From NCBI GenBank assembly GCA_030824585.1, contig JAVBXM010000252.1:1-35222 (forward strand): a stretch of 35,222 nucleotides of DNA, given 5' to 3'. Below, one piece after another: positions 16,527 to 24,149 of the stretch. The notes below the pieces were generated by a model that was given only the letters and a program-made list of their open reading frames with translations, did no database searches and was not told where the DNA came from. Source of the DNA: Phaeospirillum sp. GTDB lineage: Bacteria; Pseudomonadota; Alphaproteobacteria; Rhodospirillales; Magnetospirillaceae. Position numbers and translations under genes: made by a program. The number at the start of each line of letters is the position of its first letter. Position 1 is the stretch's first letter.

Positions 16527-17732
16527 ATGACACAGATCCCTGCTGACGCACCCGCCGCCCGCCCCGTGATCCGATTGGCCAAGGGGCGCTCCAAGCGCCT
16601 GCGGGCCGGTCATCCCTGGGTATTTTCCAACGAGATCGAGATGGACGCCGGCGCCAAGGCCTTGCCGCCGGGCAGCCTGGTCACCCTGATGGATGCCGGC
16701 GACGAGCGCCTGGGCGTCGCCACCTTCAATCCCCATTCCCTGATCGCCGCGCGGGTGCTGTCGCGCCGCGCCGCCGACATTGTGGATGCCGCCTTCCTGG
16801 CCGAACGGCTGCGCTCCGCCCTGGCGCTCCGCGACACCCTGTTTCCCACCCCCCATTACCGTCTGGTCCATTCCGAGGCCGACCGGCTGCCCGGCCTGAT
16901 CGTCGACCGCTACGGCGACGTGCTGGCGGTGCAGACCAACACCGCCGGCATGGAGCGCCTGCTGCCGGCCCTGCTCGAGGCGCTGCAGGCGGTCCTGGCG
17001 CCGCGCGCCGTGGTGCTGGTCAACGACAGCCCGGTGCGCAAGCTGGAAGGCCTGGAGCAGCATCACCAGGTGGCCCTGGGCACGCTGGACGGTCCGGTGG
17101 AACTGGTGGAGAACGGCAGTCGCTTCGTCGCCGACCTGACCGGCGGCCAGAAGACCGGCTGGTTCTTCGACCAGCGCGACAACCGCGCCTTCGTCGCCCG
17201 GCTGGCCAAGGGGCGCCGCGTGCTGGACGTCTACACCTATGCCGGCGGCTTCGCGGTGCAGGCCGCCATGGCCGGCGCGGCGGAAACCGTCGCGGTGGAC
17301 CGGTCCGAGCATTCCCTGGCCCTGGCGGATCAGGCGGCGCGGCTGAACGGCGTCGCGGTGCGCACGGTCCGCGCCGAGGCCTTCGCCGAGATGGAGCGCC
17401 TGGCCCTGGCCGGCGAGCGCTTCGGCGTGGTGGTGGCCGACCCGCCGGCCTTCGTCAAGTCGCGCAAGGATCTGGGCGCCGGCGCCAAGGGCTACCGCAA
17501 GATGGCCCGTCTGGCCGCCGCCCTGGTGGAACCGGGCGGCTTCCTGCTGTGCGCGTCGTGCTCCCACCACATGCCGGTGGAGACTTTTGCCGAGGAAATC
17601 GGCCACGGCCTGCATCTGGCCGGGCGTTCGGGCCGCATCCTGCGCAGTGCCGGCGCCGCCCCCGATCATCCGGTTCACCCCTGGCTGCCGGAAAGCGCCT
17701 ATCTCAAGGCCCAGGTCTTTCAACTGGATTGA
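16527..17732 (+). CDS. class I SAM-dependent rRNA methyltransferase (RlmI/RlmO family)
   Basis: A 401-residue protein of the RlmI-like family, which methylates C5 of a 23S rRNA cytosine (E. coli RlmI acts on C1962). The N-terminal PUA-like RNA-binding domain (about residues 10-90) carries GRSKRLRAGHPWVFSNEI. A central beta-hairpin domain is followed by a Rossmann methyltransferase with motif I VLDVYTYAGGFAVQAA. Motif IV is VVADPPAFVKSRK and motif VI is LLCASCSHHM, which includes the catalytic cysteine region. The ATG at 16527 is preferred to a GTG three codons upstream. It is divergent from ccoN and no partner follows. Confidence 0.9.
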   Translation: MTQIPADAPAARPVIRLAKGRSKRLRAGHPWVFSNEIEMDAGAKALPPGSLVTLMDAGDERLGVATFNPHSLIAARVLSRRAADIVDAAFLAERLRSALALRDTLFPTPHYRLVHSEADRLPGLIVDRYGDVLAVQTNTAGMERLLPALLEALQAVLAPRAVVLVNDSPVRKLEGLEQHHQVALGTLDGPVELVENGSRFVADLTGGQKTGWFFDQRDNRAFVARLAKGRRVLDVYTYAGGFAVQAAMAGAAETVAVDRSEHSLALADQAARLNGVAVRTVRAEAFAEMERLALAGERFGVVVADPPAFVKSRKDLGAGAKGYRKMARLAAALVEPGGFLLCASCSHHMPVETFAEEIGHGLHLAGRSGRILRSAGAAPDHPVHPWLPESAYLKAQVFQLD

Positions 17733-18015
17733 ATTCCAGCGACCCAAAGCAAATATCCCGACAGACCCAACCATAAGGCATACAGTAATCGTATCAATCG
17801 AAATCAGGACCCGAAGGGATCGCGACAGGGTCACTGCTCAAGAACGGGGCAGCAGAGTTACCTCCAAACGGTTGTCAAATACATATGGTTTGAATCCGGG
17901 TTTGTGTGCCTTCGCCTGACTTGTTGGTTTTTCCATTAATTCGGGCGATGTTTCCCTCTTGCGTTTGTAAAATTACTAGAGCAAGTATTGGGCGCTTCAT
18001 GGGTCAGAGGGAAAC
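17733..18015 (+). other. 283-base intergenic leader of the XRE regulator
   Basis: No gene, tRNA or known riboswitch is recognised here. It is less GC-rich than its surroundings, particularly 17860-17990. A -10-like TAAAAT lies at 17968-17973 without a convincing -35. The 3' end carries the inverted repeat described separately. Confidence 0.5.
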
Positions 18016-18017
18016 AT
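17948..18017 (+). promoter_or_regulatory. 11-bp inverted repeat spanning the regulator's ribosome-binding site and start codon
   Basis: ATGTTTCCCTC (17948-17958) is the exact reverse complement of GAGGGAAACAT (18007-18017), which contains both the Shine-Dalgarno GAGGGA and the AT of the start codon at 18016. A second pair, CTTGC (17958-17962) with GCAAG (17981-17985), lies inside. If transcription starts upstream of 17948 the RNA could hide the ribosome-binding site. If it starts near 17980 the arms are more likely DNA operators. Confidence 0.5.
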
Positions 18018-18477
18018 GCCGCGCAGAAAGGCAAATCGAGGCCGTACACCGGCCGGGGCGCCCAATCCGATCGATGTCCATGTCGGTTCACGCATGCGCT
18101 TGCGCCGGACATTACTCGGGCTCAGCCAGGAAAAGCTTGGCGAGATGATTGGGCTTACCTTCCAGCAGGTACAGAAATACGAACGTGGCGCCAATCGAAT
18201 CAGCTGTTCGCGCCTGTTCGATTTGTCCCGTTCGCTCGAGGTCCCGATTTCTTACTTCTTCGACGATATGCCGGAGGAGACCAAGGGCCTGTCGCCCGTG
18301 CAGATGGTGCGCGAGCCCCCAAAGGAGGAGCCGCCGGCCGCCGAGGCCGACCCCCGCCTGCGGCGCGAGACCCTGGAACTGGTGCGCAATTACTACAGCA
18401 TCGTCGACCCCGACGTGCGCCGCCGCATCTATGATCTGGCCAAGGCCCTGTCCGACCGCGGCACCACCGAGGAATAG
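18016..18477 (+). CDS. XRE-family helix-turn-helix regulator (alphaproteobacterial PraR-like type)
   Basis: A 153-residue regulator with a Cro/C1-type helix-turn-helix at about residues 22-78: VGSRMRLRRTLLGLSQEKLG, then LTFQQVQKYERGANRIS, SRLFDLSRSLEVPISYFFDD. A charged linker and a C-terminal helix (RRRIYDLAKALSD) are typical of a conserved alphaproteobacterial family that includes PraR, which controls quorum-sensing or biofilm genes in rhizobia. The target genes here are not known. An N-terminal Arg/Lys-rich tail (MPRRKANRGR) precedes the domain. It stands alone, with a long upstream region, and is convergent with the HPP gene. Confidence 0.85.
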   Translation: MPRRKANRGRTPAGAPNPIDVHVGSRMRLRRTLLGLSQEKLGEMIGLTFQQVQKYERGANRISCSRLFDLSRSLEVPISYFFDDMPEETKGLSPVQMVREPPKEEPPAAEADPRLRRETLELVRNYYSIVDPDVRRRIYDLAKALSDRGTTEE

Positions 18478-18501
18478 GCCGGCCGCTTCCGGCCGCCGGC
18501 C
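18477..18501. terminator. GC-rich hairpin between convergent genes
   Basis: GGCCGG (18477-18482) pairs with CCGGCC (18496-18501) directly after the regulator's stop codon. The 60-base gap before the HPP gene is almost entirely G/C with further nested GGCC repeats. There is no T-run, so termination is inferred from placement. Confidence 0.35.
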
Positions 18502-18537
18502 CCGTCGCGTCGCGCGGGTCCGCGGCCGGCCGGCCGT

Positions 18538-19050
18538 TCAGCCGCCGCCCGCCGGATCGCGGATGGGCAGCGGATAAGTTGCGCGGGGCGGCAGGCGGTG
18601 GATCAGCACCGCCACCGCCACCAGGGTGACGGCTCCGGCCAGCACCGGAAGAAACAGGAAGCCCCAGCCCGGGTGGCTCATCATCACCACCAGCGGATCG
18701 GCGCCCGCCGGCGGATGGGTCAGGCGCAATCCCGCCAGCACCACCATCACCACCGCCACCGACAGGACCATGCTGATCCAGCCGCCCGGCAGGAAATGGT
18801 CGAACAGCAAGCCGATGAAGGTGGCGACCATATGGCTGCCGATCACGCTGGACGGCTGCGACAGGGGGGAATCCGGCATGCCGAACACCAGCACCGCCGA
18901 GGCCCCCAGCGGCGCCGCCAGCAGCGGCGCCCCTCCGGCCTCATTCAGCATCGCCACCATGCTGAGCGCCAGGACGACGCCCAGTCCGGCCTTGGTCCAG
19001 GACGGCAGGCATTGGCGCGACTGATGACGATGGATGAAACGACGGGGCAT
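18538..19050 (-). CDS. HPP family membrane protein
   Basis: A 170-residue integral membrane protein with about four helices and the family signature GLRLTHPPAGADPLV in the third-to-fourth helix region. The context LGASAVLVFGMPDSPLSQP-SSVIGSH is also characteristic. HPP proteins are thought to transport small anions; a cyanobacterial homologue is linked to nitrite uptake. No substrate can be assigned here. The ATG at 19050 has AGGAGGA upstream and gives the normal family length, so the upstream in-frame ATG at 19095 is rejected. It is divergent from the purine permease gene. Confidence 0.85.
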   Translation of the reverse strand: MPRRFIHRHQSRQCLPSWTKAGLGVVLALSMVAMLNEAGGAPLLAAPLGASAVLVFGMPDSPLSQPSSVIGSHMVATFIGLLFDHFLPGGWISMVLSVAVVMVVLAGLRLTHPPAGADPLVVMMSHPGWGFLFLPVLAGAVTLVAVAVLIHRLPPRATYPLPIRDPAGGG

Positions 19051-19100
19051 GGGTCCTCCTGCTGGCGGCCACTCTAAAGCGGGGCGAAAATACATCTTTA

Positions 19101-19206
19101 TGCCCGGACCCTTCCATGATGAGGGTCAAGGGTGGCGTCGATTCCTTGGCAAGGAATCGCGATACCAAATCCCGATGATCCGGACTCATCCGGATTTGGC
19201 CGGGCA
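19101..19206 (+). ncRNA. candidate structured leader RNA (four-way-junction-like) upstream of the purine permease gene
   Basis: Three hairpins are enclosed by a closing stem. P1 is TGCCCG (19101-19106) with CGGGCA (19201-19206). P2 is GACCCT (19107-19112) with AGGGTC (19122-19127). P3 is a perfect 9-bp stem, 19139-19147 with 19151-19159, loop GGC. P4 is 8 bp (19165-19172 with 19192-19199), a C/C mismatch and 5 more bp (74-78 with 86-90), loop of seven. P1 ends just before the Shine-Dalgarno GGGGGGAG and ATG at 19225. It does not match the purine riboswitch core. Function is inferred only from structure and place. Confidence 0.55.
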
Positions 19207-19224
19207 CAAGGGGGGAGTTGAACC

Positions 19225-20523
19225 ATGCTCGAGCGTCTGTTCCGCCTGTCCGAGCACCGGACCGACCTCCGGACCGAGGTGCTGGCCGGGGCCACCACCT
19301 TCCTGACCATGGCCTACATCATCTTCGTCAACCCGGCCATGCTGGCCGAGGCGGGCATGGACAGGGGCGCGGTGTTCGTCGCCACCTGCCTGGCGGCGGC
19401 GCTGGGCAGCGCCGCCATGGGCCTTTTGGCCAATTATCCCATCGCCCTGGCGCCCGGCATGGGGCTCAACGCCTATTTCACCTACGGGGTGGTGATCGGC
19501 ATGGGAGTGCCGTGGCCGGTGGCGCTGGGGGCGGTGTTCGTCTCGGGCGTGCTGTTCCTGGTCCTGGCGGTGACCAGGGTGCGCGAAGCCATCATCAACG
19601 CCGTGCCGCAATCCCTGAAGCTGGCCATTTCGGCCGGTATCGGCCTGTTCCTCGGCCTGATCGCCTTCGAGAACGCCGGGCTGATCGAGGGGCACAAGGC
19701 CACCCTGATCACGCTGGGCCATCTCAACCGGCCCGAGCCGCTGCTGGCGGCGGCCGGCTTCATGGTCATGGTCGGGCTCGAGGCCCGCCGGGTGCCGGGC
19801 GCCATCATGATCGGCATCCTGGGCACCGCGGCGGCCGGCATGCTGCTCGGCGTCACCCCGTTCGGCGGCATCGCCGCCTGGCCCCCCTCCATCGCCCCCA
19901 CCTTCCTCAAGATGGACGTGGCCGGCGCCTTGAACCTGGGGCTGGTCACCATCGTCTTCGCCCTGCTGTTCGTCGATTTGTTCGACAATGCCGGCACCCT
20001 GATCGGCCTGGCCCACCGGGCCGGCATGCTGGACGAGCGGGGGCGCCTGCCCCGCCTGGGCCGCGCCCTGGTCGCCGATTCCCTGGCGGCCATGGCGGGT
20101 GGAGCGCTGGGCACCTCGACCACCACCAGCTACATCGAGAGCGCCTCGGGCATCAATGCCGGCGGCCGCACCGGGCTGGCCGCCCTGGTCACCGGCCTGT
20201 TCTTCGTGGCGGCGCTGTTCCTGGCGCCGCTGGCCGCCGCCATTCCCGCCTACGCCACCGCGCCGGCCCTGCTGTTCGTCGCCTGCCTGATGGCCCGCTC
20301 CCTGGCCGACATCGCCTGGGACGAGGTGACCGAAGCGGTGCCCGCCGTGGTGACCGCCATCGCCATGCCCTTCACCTTTTCCATCGCCCACGGCATCGCC
20401 TTCGGCTTCATCACCTATGCGGCGGTCAAGCTGCTGGGCGGCAAGGCGCGGGACGTCGGTCCGGCGGTGTGGCTGCTGGCCGGGGCCTTCGTGCTGAAGT
20501 TCGTATTGCTGGGAACCGCATAG
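19225..20523 (+). CDS. NCS2 family purine permease (AzgA-like)
   Basis: A 432-residue permease with about 12-14 helices from the AzgA branch of nucleobase-cation symporters, whose known members import adenine, guanine or hypoxanthine with protons. Branch motifs are TFLTMAYIIFVNPAML, APGMGLNAYFTYGVV, FVDLFDNAGTLIGLA and LGTSTTTSYIESASGI, and a hydrophobic C-terminus. The exact substrate cannot be read from sequence. The start ATG follows GGGGGGAG by eight bases. The strongly structured 105-base leader directly upstream suggests post-transcriptional control. It is convergent with the S4 gene, with a 31-base gap. Confidence 0.9.
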   Translation: MLERLFRLSEHRTDLRTEVLAGATTFLTMAYIIFVNPAMLAEAGMDRGAVFVATCLAAALGSAAMGLLANYPIALAPGMGLNAYFTYGVVIGMGVPWPVALGAVFVSGVLFLVLAVTRVREAIINAVPQSLKLAISAGIGLFLGLIAFENAGLIEGHKATLITLGHLNRPEPLLAAAGFMVMVGLEARRVPGAIMIGILGTAAAGMLLGVTPFGGIAAWPPSIAPTFLKMDVAGALNLGLVTIVFALLFVDLFDNAGTLIGLAHRAGMLDERGRLPRLGRALVADSLAAMAGGALGTSTTTSYIESASGINAGGRTGLAALVTGLFFVAALFLAPLAAAIPAYATAPALLFVACLMARSLADIAWDEVTEAVPAVVTAIAMPFTFSIAHGIAFGFITYAAVKLLGGKARDVGPAVWLLAGAFVLKFVLLGTA

Positions 20524-20554
20524 CGCCGTGTTTGCCCCTCGCCGGGCGCGGCGG

Positions 20555-20839
20555 CTACCCGTCCGGCGCCCTCTCCCGCCCCAGGTCGCGATAAAGCCTC
20601 CGCGCCTCGGAGGCGGGGCCGCGCCGGGTGCCCGGCGCCAGCATCTCGACGGTGCGCAGATAGGGACCGGCGGGAAAGATCACCCGGTCGCCCGGCCTGA
20701 CCCCATGGGCCGGCTTGGCGACGGCAAGGCCGTTCAGACGCACCCCGCCGCCCTCAACCACGTTTGCAGCCAACGAGCGCGACTTGAAAAAGCGGCAGAA
20801 GAACAGCCACTTGTCCAGCCGCTGCCCGCCGCCGTCCAA
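20555..20839 (-). CDS. S4-domain RNA-binding protein (Hsp15-like)
   Basis: A 94-residue basic protein with a single S4 domain from about residue 7 to 60: RLDKWLFFCRFFKSRSLAANVVEGG, then VRLNGLAVAKPAHGVRPGDRV. This arrangement matches Hsp15/HslR, which binds the large ribosomal subunit carrying stalled peptidyl-tRNA after heat shock. The start is a TTG five bases beyond the nrdJ stop codon on the same strand, so co-transcription and coupling with nrdJ are likely. No closer ATG or GTG keeps the S4 motif. Confidence 0.82.
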   Translation of the reverse strand: MDGGGQRLDKWLFFCRFFKSRSLAANVVEGGGVRLNGLAVAKPAHGVRPGDRVIFPAGPYLRTVEMLAPGTRRGPASEARRLYRDLGRERAPDG

Positions 20840-20844
20840 TTACG

Positions 20845-23160
20845 TCATCCGCATTTGGAATAGCCGCACGAGGTGCAGGTGTCGCAGCCTTCCGAGCGCA
20901 GCAGGGCCGGCTGGTTGCACTTGGGGCAGTGGCGCAGCCGCGTCTCCCCCAGATTGACCACCTTCTTCTCGTCGCGGGCCTCGATGGGCTCGCGCGCCGC
21001 CTTGGGATCGGGCAGGAAGCCGATGGCGATCATGTGGCGCTCGATCACCTCGCCGATGGCCGCCAGCAGCGAGGGGACATAGCGCCCGCCCACCCATTGG
21101 CCGCCCCTGGGATCGAACACCGCCTTCAGTTCCTCGACCACGAAGGCCACGTCGCCGCCGCGGCGGAACACCGCCGAGATCATGCGGGTCAGCGCCACCG
21201 TCCAGGCGAAGTGTTCCATGTTCTTGGAATTGATGAACACCTCGAAGGGGCGGCGGCGGCCGTCTTGGATGATGTCGTTCAGCGTGATGTACATGGCGTG
21301 GTCGGAATCCGGCCAACGTACCTTGTAGGTGGAGCCGGGCAGCGCCTCGGGCCGGTCGAGCGGCTGGGTCAGGTGGACGATGCCGGAATCCAACGGATCA
21401 GTATAGCGGGTCCGGGTCTTTTCCAGCGGCAGTTCCGGCTCGTCGGCGTTCTCGGGCCTGGCCTCCTTCTTGACCTCCAACACCGCGCCGGTGACGTCGT
21501 TGGGGCGGTAGGTGGTGCAGCCCTTGCAGCCCAAATCGTAGGCCTGCTGGTAGACGTCCTTGAAGGATTCGAAGGAGATGTCCTCCGGCACGTTGATGGT
21601 CTTGGAGATGGAGCTGTCCACGTATTTCTGCACGGCGGCCTGCATCACCACGTGGTCGCCGGGGGTCAGCGACAGGGCGTCGACGAAATAGGACGGCAGC
21701 GGCGCGTTCTCGCCGCGCTGGCGGCGGAACAGACGATAAGCGTAGTCGCTGACCTCCTCCTCCTTGCGGGTGCCGTCGCGCTGCAGCACGCCGCGGGTGT
21801 AGCTGAAGGCGAACACCGGCTCGAGGCCCGACGACACGTTGTCGGCGAACAGCGAGATGGTACCGGTCGGCGCGATGGAGGTCAGCAGGGCGTTGCGGAT
21901 GCCGTGGGCGCGGATGACCTCGATAACGTCGGGCTCCAGCGACTGGATGGTCTCGCCCGCCAGATACTTCTCGGCGTCGTAAAGCGGGAAGGCCCCCTTC
22001 TCCTTGGCCAGTTCCGCCGAGGCGAGATAGGCCGAGCGGCGGATGGCCGCCATCCAGGTTTCGGTCAGGCGGATGGCCTGGGCGCCGCCGTAGCGCGCCC
22101 CGCACAGGATCAGGGCGTCGGCCAGCCCGGTGATGCCCAGCCCGATGCGGCGCTTGGACACCGCCTCGTGGCGGTGGCGCTCGAGGGGGTAGTTGGAGAC
22201 GTCGATGACGTTGTCCATCATGCGCACCGCCACGCGTACCAGCCGGTCCAGCCGGTCGAGATCCAGGCGCGCCCCGTCCTCGAACGGCTTGTCCACCAGC
22301 CGGGCCAGGTTGACCGAGCCCAGCAGGCAGACGCCATAGGCGGGCAGCGGCTGCTCGCCGCAGGGATTGGTGGCGTGGATGTCCTCGCAGTAGGCGAGGT
22401 TGTTCAGCCGGTTGATGCGGTCGATGAAGATCACCCCCGGCTCGGCATAGGAATAGGTGGCGCGCATGATCTTGTTCCACAGCTCGCGCGCCGGCAGGCT
22501 TTTATAGGTGACGCCCTTGAAGGTCAGCTCCCACGAGCTGTCTTCCTTGACCGCCTGCATGAAGGGGTCGGTGACCAGCACCGACAGATTGAACATGCGC
22601 AGGCGCCCGGCCTCGCGCTTGGCGTCGATGAACGCCTCGATGTCGGGATGGTCGCAGCGCATGGTGGCCATCATGGCACCCCGGCGCGAGCCCGCGCTCA
22701 TGATGGTGCGGCACATGGCGTCCCACACGTCCATGAAGGACAAGGGGCCCGAGGCGTCGGCGCCCACGCCCTTGACCGGGGCGCCCTTGGGCCGCAGCGT
22801 CGAGAAGTCGTAGCCGATGCCGCCGCCCTGCTGCATGGTCAGCGCGGCTTCCTTCAGGTGCTCGAAGATGCCGGCCATGTCGTCGGGGATGTCGCCCATG
22901 ACGAAGCAGTTGAACAGCGTCACCTTGCGGTCGGTGCCGGCGCCGGAGATGATGCGGCCGGCCGGCAGGACCTTGAAGTCCTCCATGGCCTCGAAGAAAC
23001 GCGGCTCCCACAGGGCGGGATCGGCCTCGACCGCCGCCAGGGAACGCGCCACCCGGCGCCAGGTGTCCTCGATGGTACCGTCCAGGGCGGTGCCCTCGGC
23101 GGACTTCAACCGATACTTCATGTCCCAGATCTGCTGGGAAATGGGTGCCACCTGCGTCAT
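20845..23160 (-). CDS. nrdJ: class II (adenosylcobalamin-dependent) ribonucleoside-diphosphate reductase
   Basis: A 771-residue class II ribonucleotide reductase that makes deoxyribonucleotides with adenosylcobalamin and needs no oxygen. Cys85 in LFNCFV is the N-terminal redox cysteine. The finger loop is NPCGEQPL (Asn265, Cys267, Glu269), where Cys267 carries the thiyl radical. PTGTISLFADNVSSGLEPVF and GLGITGLAD follow. The C-terminus ends in a Cys-rich ribbon (CPKC, then CDTCTSCGYSKCG) that supplies the re-reducing cysteines. I see no N-terminal ATP-cone. An oxygen-independent reductase suits a microaerobe. The ATG at 23160 begins at the conserved N-terminus. Confidence 0.95.
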   Translation of the reverse strand: MTQVAPISQQIWDMKYRLKSAEGTALDGTIEDTWRRVARSLAAVEADPALWEPRFFEAMEDFKVLPAGRIISGAGTDRKVTLFNCFVMGDIPDDMAGIFEHLKEAALTMQQGGGIGYDFSTLRPKGAPVKGVGADASGPLSFMDVWDAMCRTIMSAGSRRGAMMATMRCDHPDIEAFIDAKREAGRLRMFNLSVLVTDPFMQAVKEDSSWELTFKGVTYKSLPARELWNKIMRATYSYAEPGVIFIDRINRLNNLAYCEDIHATNPCGEQPLPAYGVCLLGSVNLARLVDKPFEDGARLDLDRLDRLVRVAVRMMDNVIDVSNYPLERHRHEAVSKRRIGLGITGLADALILCGARYGGAQAIRLTETWMAAIRRSAYLASAELAKEKGAFPLYDAEKYLAGETIQSLEPDVIEVIRAHGIRNALLTSIAPTGTISLFADNVSSGLEPVFAFSYTRGVLQRDGTRKEEEVSDYAYRLFRRQRGENAPLPSYFVDALSLTPGDHVVMQAAVQKYVDSSISKTINVPEDISFESFKDVYQQAYDLGCKGCTTYRPNDVTGAVLEVKKEARPENADEPELPLEKTRTRYTDPLDSGIVHLTQPLDRPEALPGSTYKVRWPDSDHAMYITLNDIIQDGRRRPFEVFINSKNMEHFAWTVALTRMISAVFRRGGDVAFVVEELKAVFDPRGGQWVGGRYVPSLLAAIGEVIERHMIAIGFLPDPKAAREPIEARDEKKVVNLGETRLRHCPKCNQPALLRSEGCDTCTSCGYSKCG

Positions 23161-23207
23161 CGACCCGTCTCTTTCGTCTTCCGCCCCTGACAGGGCTTTG
23201 CGCCCTG

Positions 23208-23237
23208 ATTTTAGGGCGGCGGCGGATTACGAATCAA
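23208..23237 (-). promoter_or_regulatory. sigma-70-like nrdJ promoter
   Basis: On the minus strand TTGATT (23237-23232) and TAAAAT (23213-23208) are separated by 18 bases. The predicted start is near 23201, about 40 bases before the nrdJ ATG. Two alternative hairpins overlap the -10/+1 region: CAGGGC with GCCCTG (23191-23207) and CGCCCT with AGGGCG (23201-23218). Confidence 0.65.
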
Positions 23238-23255
23238 GGAGATGTTCTTTTTTTG

Positions 23256-23382
23256 TGCTCCACAGGGTTATGTGGGAACAAGGCTTTGAGCTTCAAGGTC
23301 GATTCCACTTATCCCCGTCTTGCACAGGCAAGGCGGCTGGGGAGCGATTCCGTCCCCCGGTCGATCCACAGGCTTATCCACA
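23256..23382 (+). promoter_or_regulatory. DnaA-box cluster upstream of nrdJ
   Basis: A perfect DnaA box, TTATCCACA, lies at 23374-23382. Three same-orientation 7-of-9 matches lie at 23256-23264 (TGCTCCACA), 23309-23317 (TTATCCCCG) and 23362-23370 (CGATCCACA). The first three are spaced 53 and 53 bases apart, about five helical turns each. The cluster fills the upstream half of the 257-base nrdJ/acyltransferase gap. DnaA control of nrd genes is known in E. coli; here it is inferred. Confidence 0.55.
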
Positions 23383-23417
23383 GCGGGCGGGACGGGCCCA
23401 CCCGCCGGGCATAGGCG

Positions 23418-24149
23418 TCACAATCCCGGATGACGGTCGCGCGCCTCGGCGATCAGGCGGTCGGTGGCGGCCTCGATGCGGTTCTCCAGCTCAACCATGA
23501 AGGTCTTGCGGTCCATGCCCGGAGCGATGGGCTCCAGCGCCTCCAGCGTCAGGGTCCCCGGCTTCTTGGCGAAGCCGCGGCGGCGCCAGAACAGCCCGGA
23601 ATTCAAGGCGATGGGCACCACCGGCACCTTCAGGGCGCCGTACAGCATGGCCACGCCGGAATGGTAGGGCAGCTTGGCGCCGGGGGCGGCGCGGGTGCCT
23701 TCGGGAAAGATCACCACCGGCCGGTTCTCGGCCACCGCCTCCTCGGCGCCCTTGACCATGGCCTTCAGCGCCTTGGTGCCGGCCGAGCGGTCGATGGCGA
23801 TCACCCCGGTCTTGCCCAGGTACCAGCCGAAGAAAGGTATCCACAGCAGCTCGCGCTTCAGGATATAGGCGGGATCACCTAGCAGCAGGTGGAAAACGAA
23901 GGTCTCGAAGGCCGACTGGTGCTTCGACGCGATGACGAACGGCCCGGCGGGCAGGTTCTCGCGGCCGCGCAGCTCCCACGACAGCCCGGCCAGCACGCGC
24001 AGCGCCCCCAGCACGCCGCCCAGCCACAGGCGCACCGCCGGCAGCATGGCCTTGCGCGGCAGCAGCAGCAGCGGCAGGTAGAGAATCGACAGGATCAGGG
24101 TCCAGATCCAGATGAAGACGATGAACAGGGCGGAACGAAAAACGGTCAC
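23418..24149 (-). CDS. lysophospholipid acyltransferase family protein (PlsC-like)
   Basis: A 243-residue membrane-bound acyltransferase of the PlsC/1-acylglycerol-3-phosphate acyltransferase family, acting in phosphatidic-acid or related acyl-lipid synthesis. A hydrophobic N-terminus (residues about 4-30) is followed by motif I KHQSAFET (His77-x4-Glu82, with Glu in place of the more common Asp). Motif II is in the region GVIAIDR and motif III is FPEGTR (residues 148-153). The GTG start overlaps the DUF218 gene stop (GTGA). It is the last gene of the ftsE-ftsX-DUF218-acyltransferase unit; this order suggests envelope-related roles. Confidence 0.88.
   Translation of the reverse strand: MTVFRSALFIVFIWIWTLILSILYLPLLLLPRKAMLPAVRLWLGGVLGALRVLAGLSWELRGRENLPAGPFVIASKHQSAFETFVFHLLLGDPAYILKRELLWIPFFGWYLGKTGVIAIDRSAGTKALKAMVKGAEEAVAENRPVVIFPEGTRAAPGAKLPYHSGVAMLYGALKVPVVPIALNSGLFWRRRGFAKKPGTLTLEALEPIAPGMDRKTFMVELENRIEAATDRLIAEARDRHPGL

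Noticed and set aside
19101-19206. Assignment of the permease leader to the known purine riboswitch
   Set aside because: The conserved junction and kissing-loop sequences of the purine riboswitch are not present, and the number of helices differs.
20929-23190. 753-codon open frame antisense to nrdJ
   Set aside because: The same third-position shadow effect; the minus-strand reading gives a complete ribonucleotide reductase with all active-site cysteines.
23161-23417. Chromosomal replication origin at the DnaA boxes
   Set aside because: Only one perfect box, a short span and no clear AT-rich unwinding region or origin-linked genes nearby; promoter control of nrdJ is the simpler reading.
23161-23417. 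Cobalamin riboswitch or NrdR boxes in the nrdJ leader
   Set aside because: No B12-box sequence and no ACACWATATATWGTGT-like pair could be found between the promoter and nrdJ.
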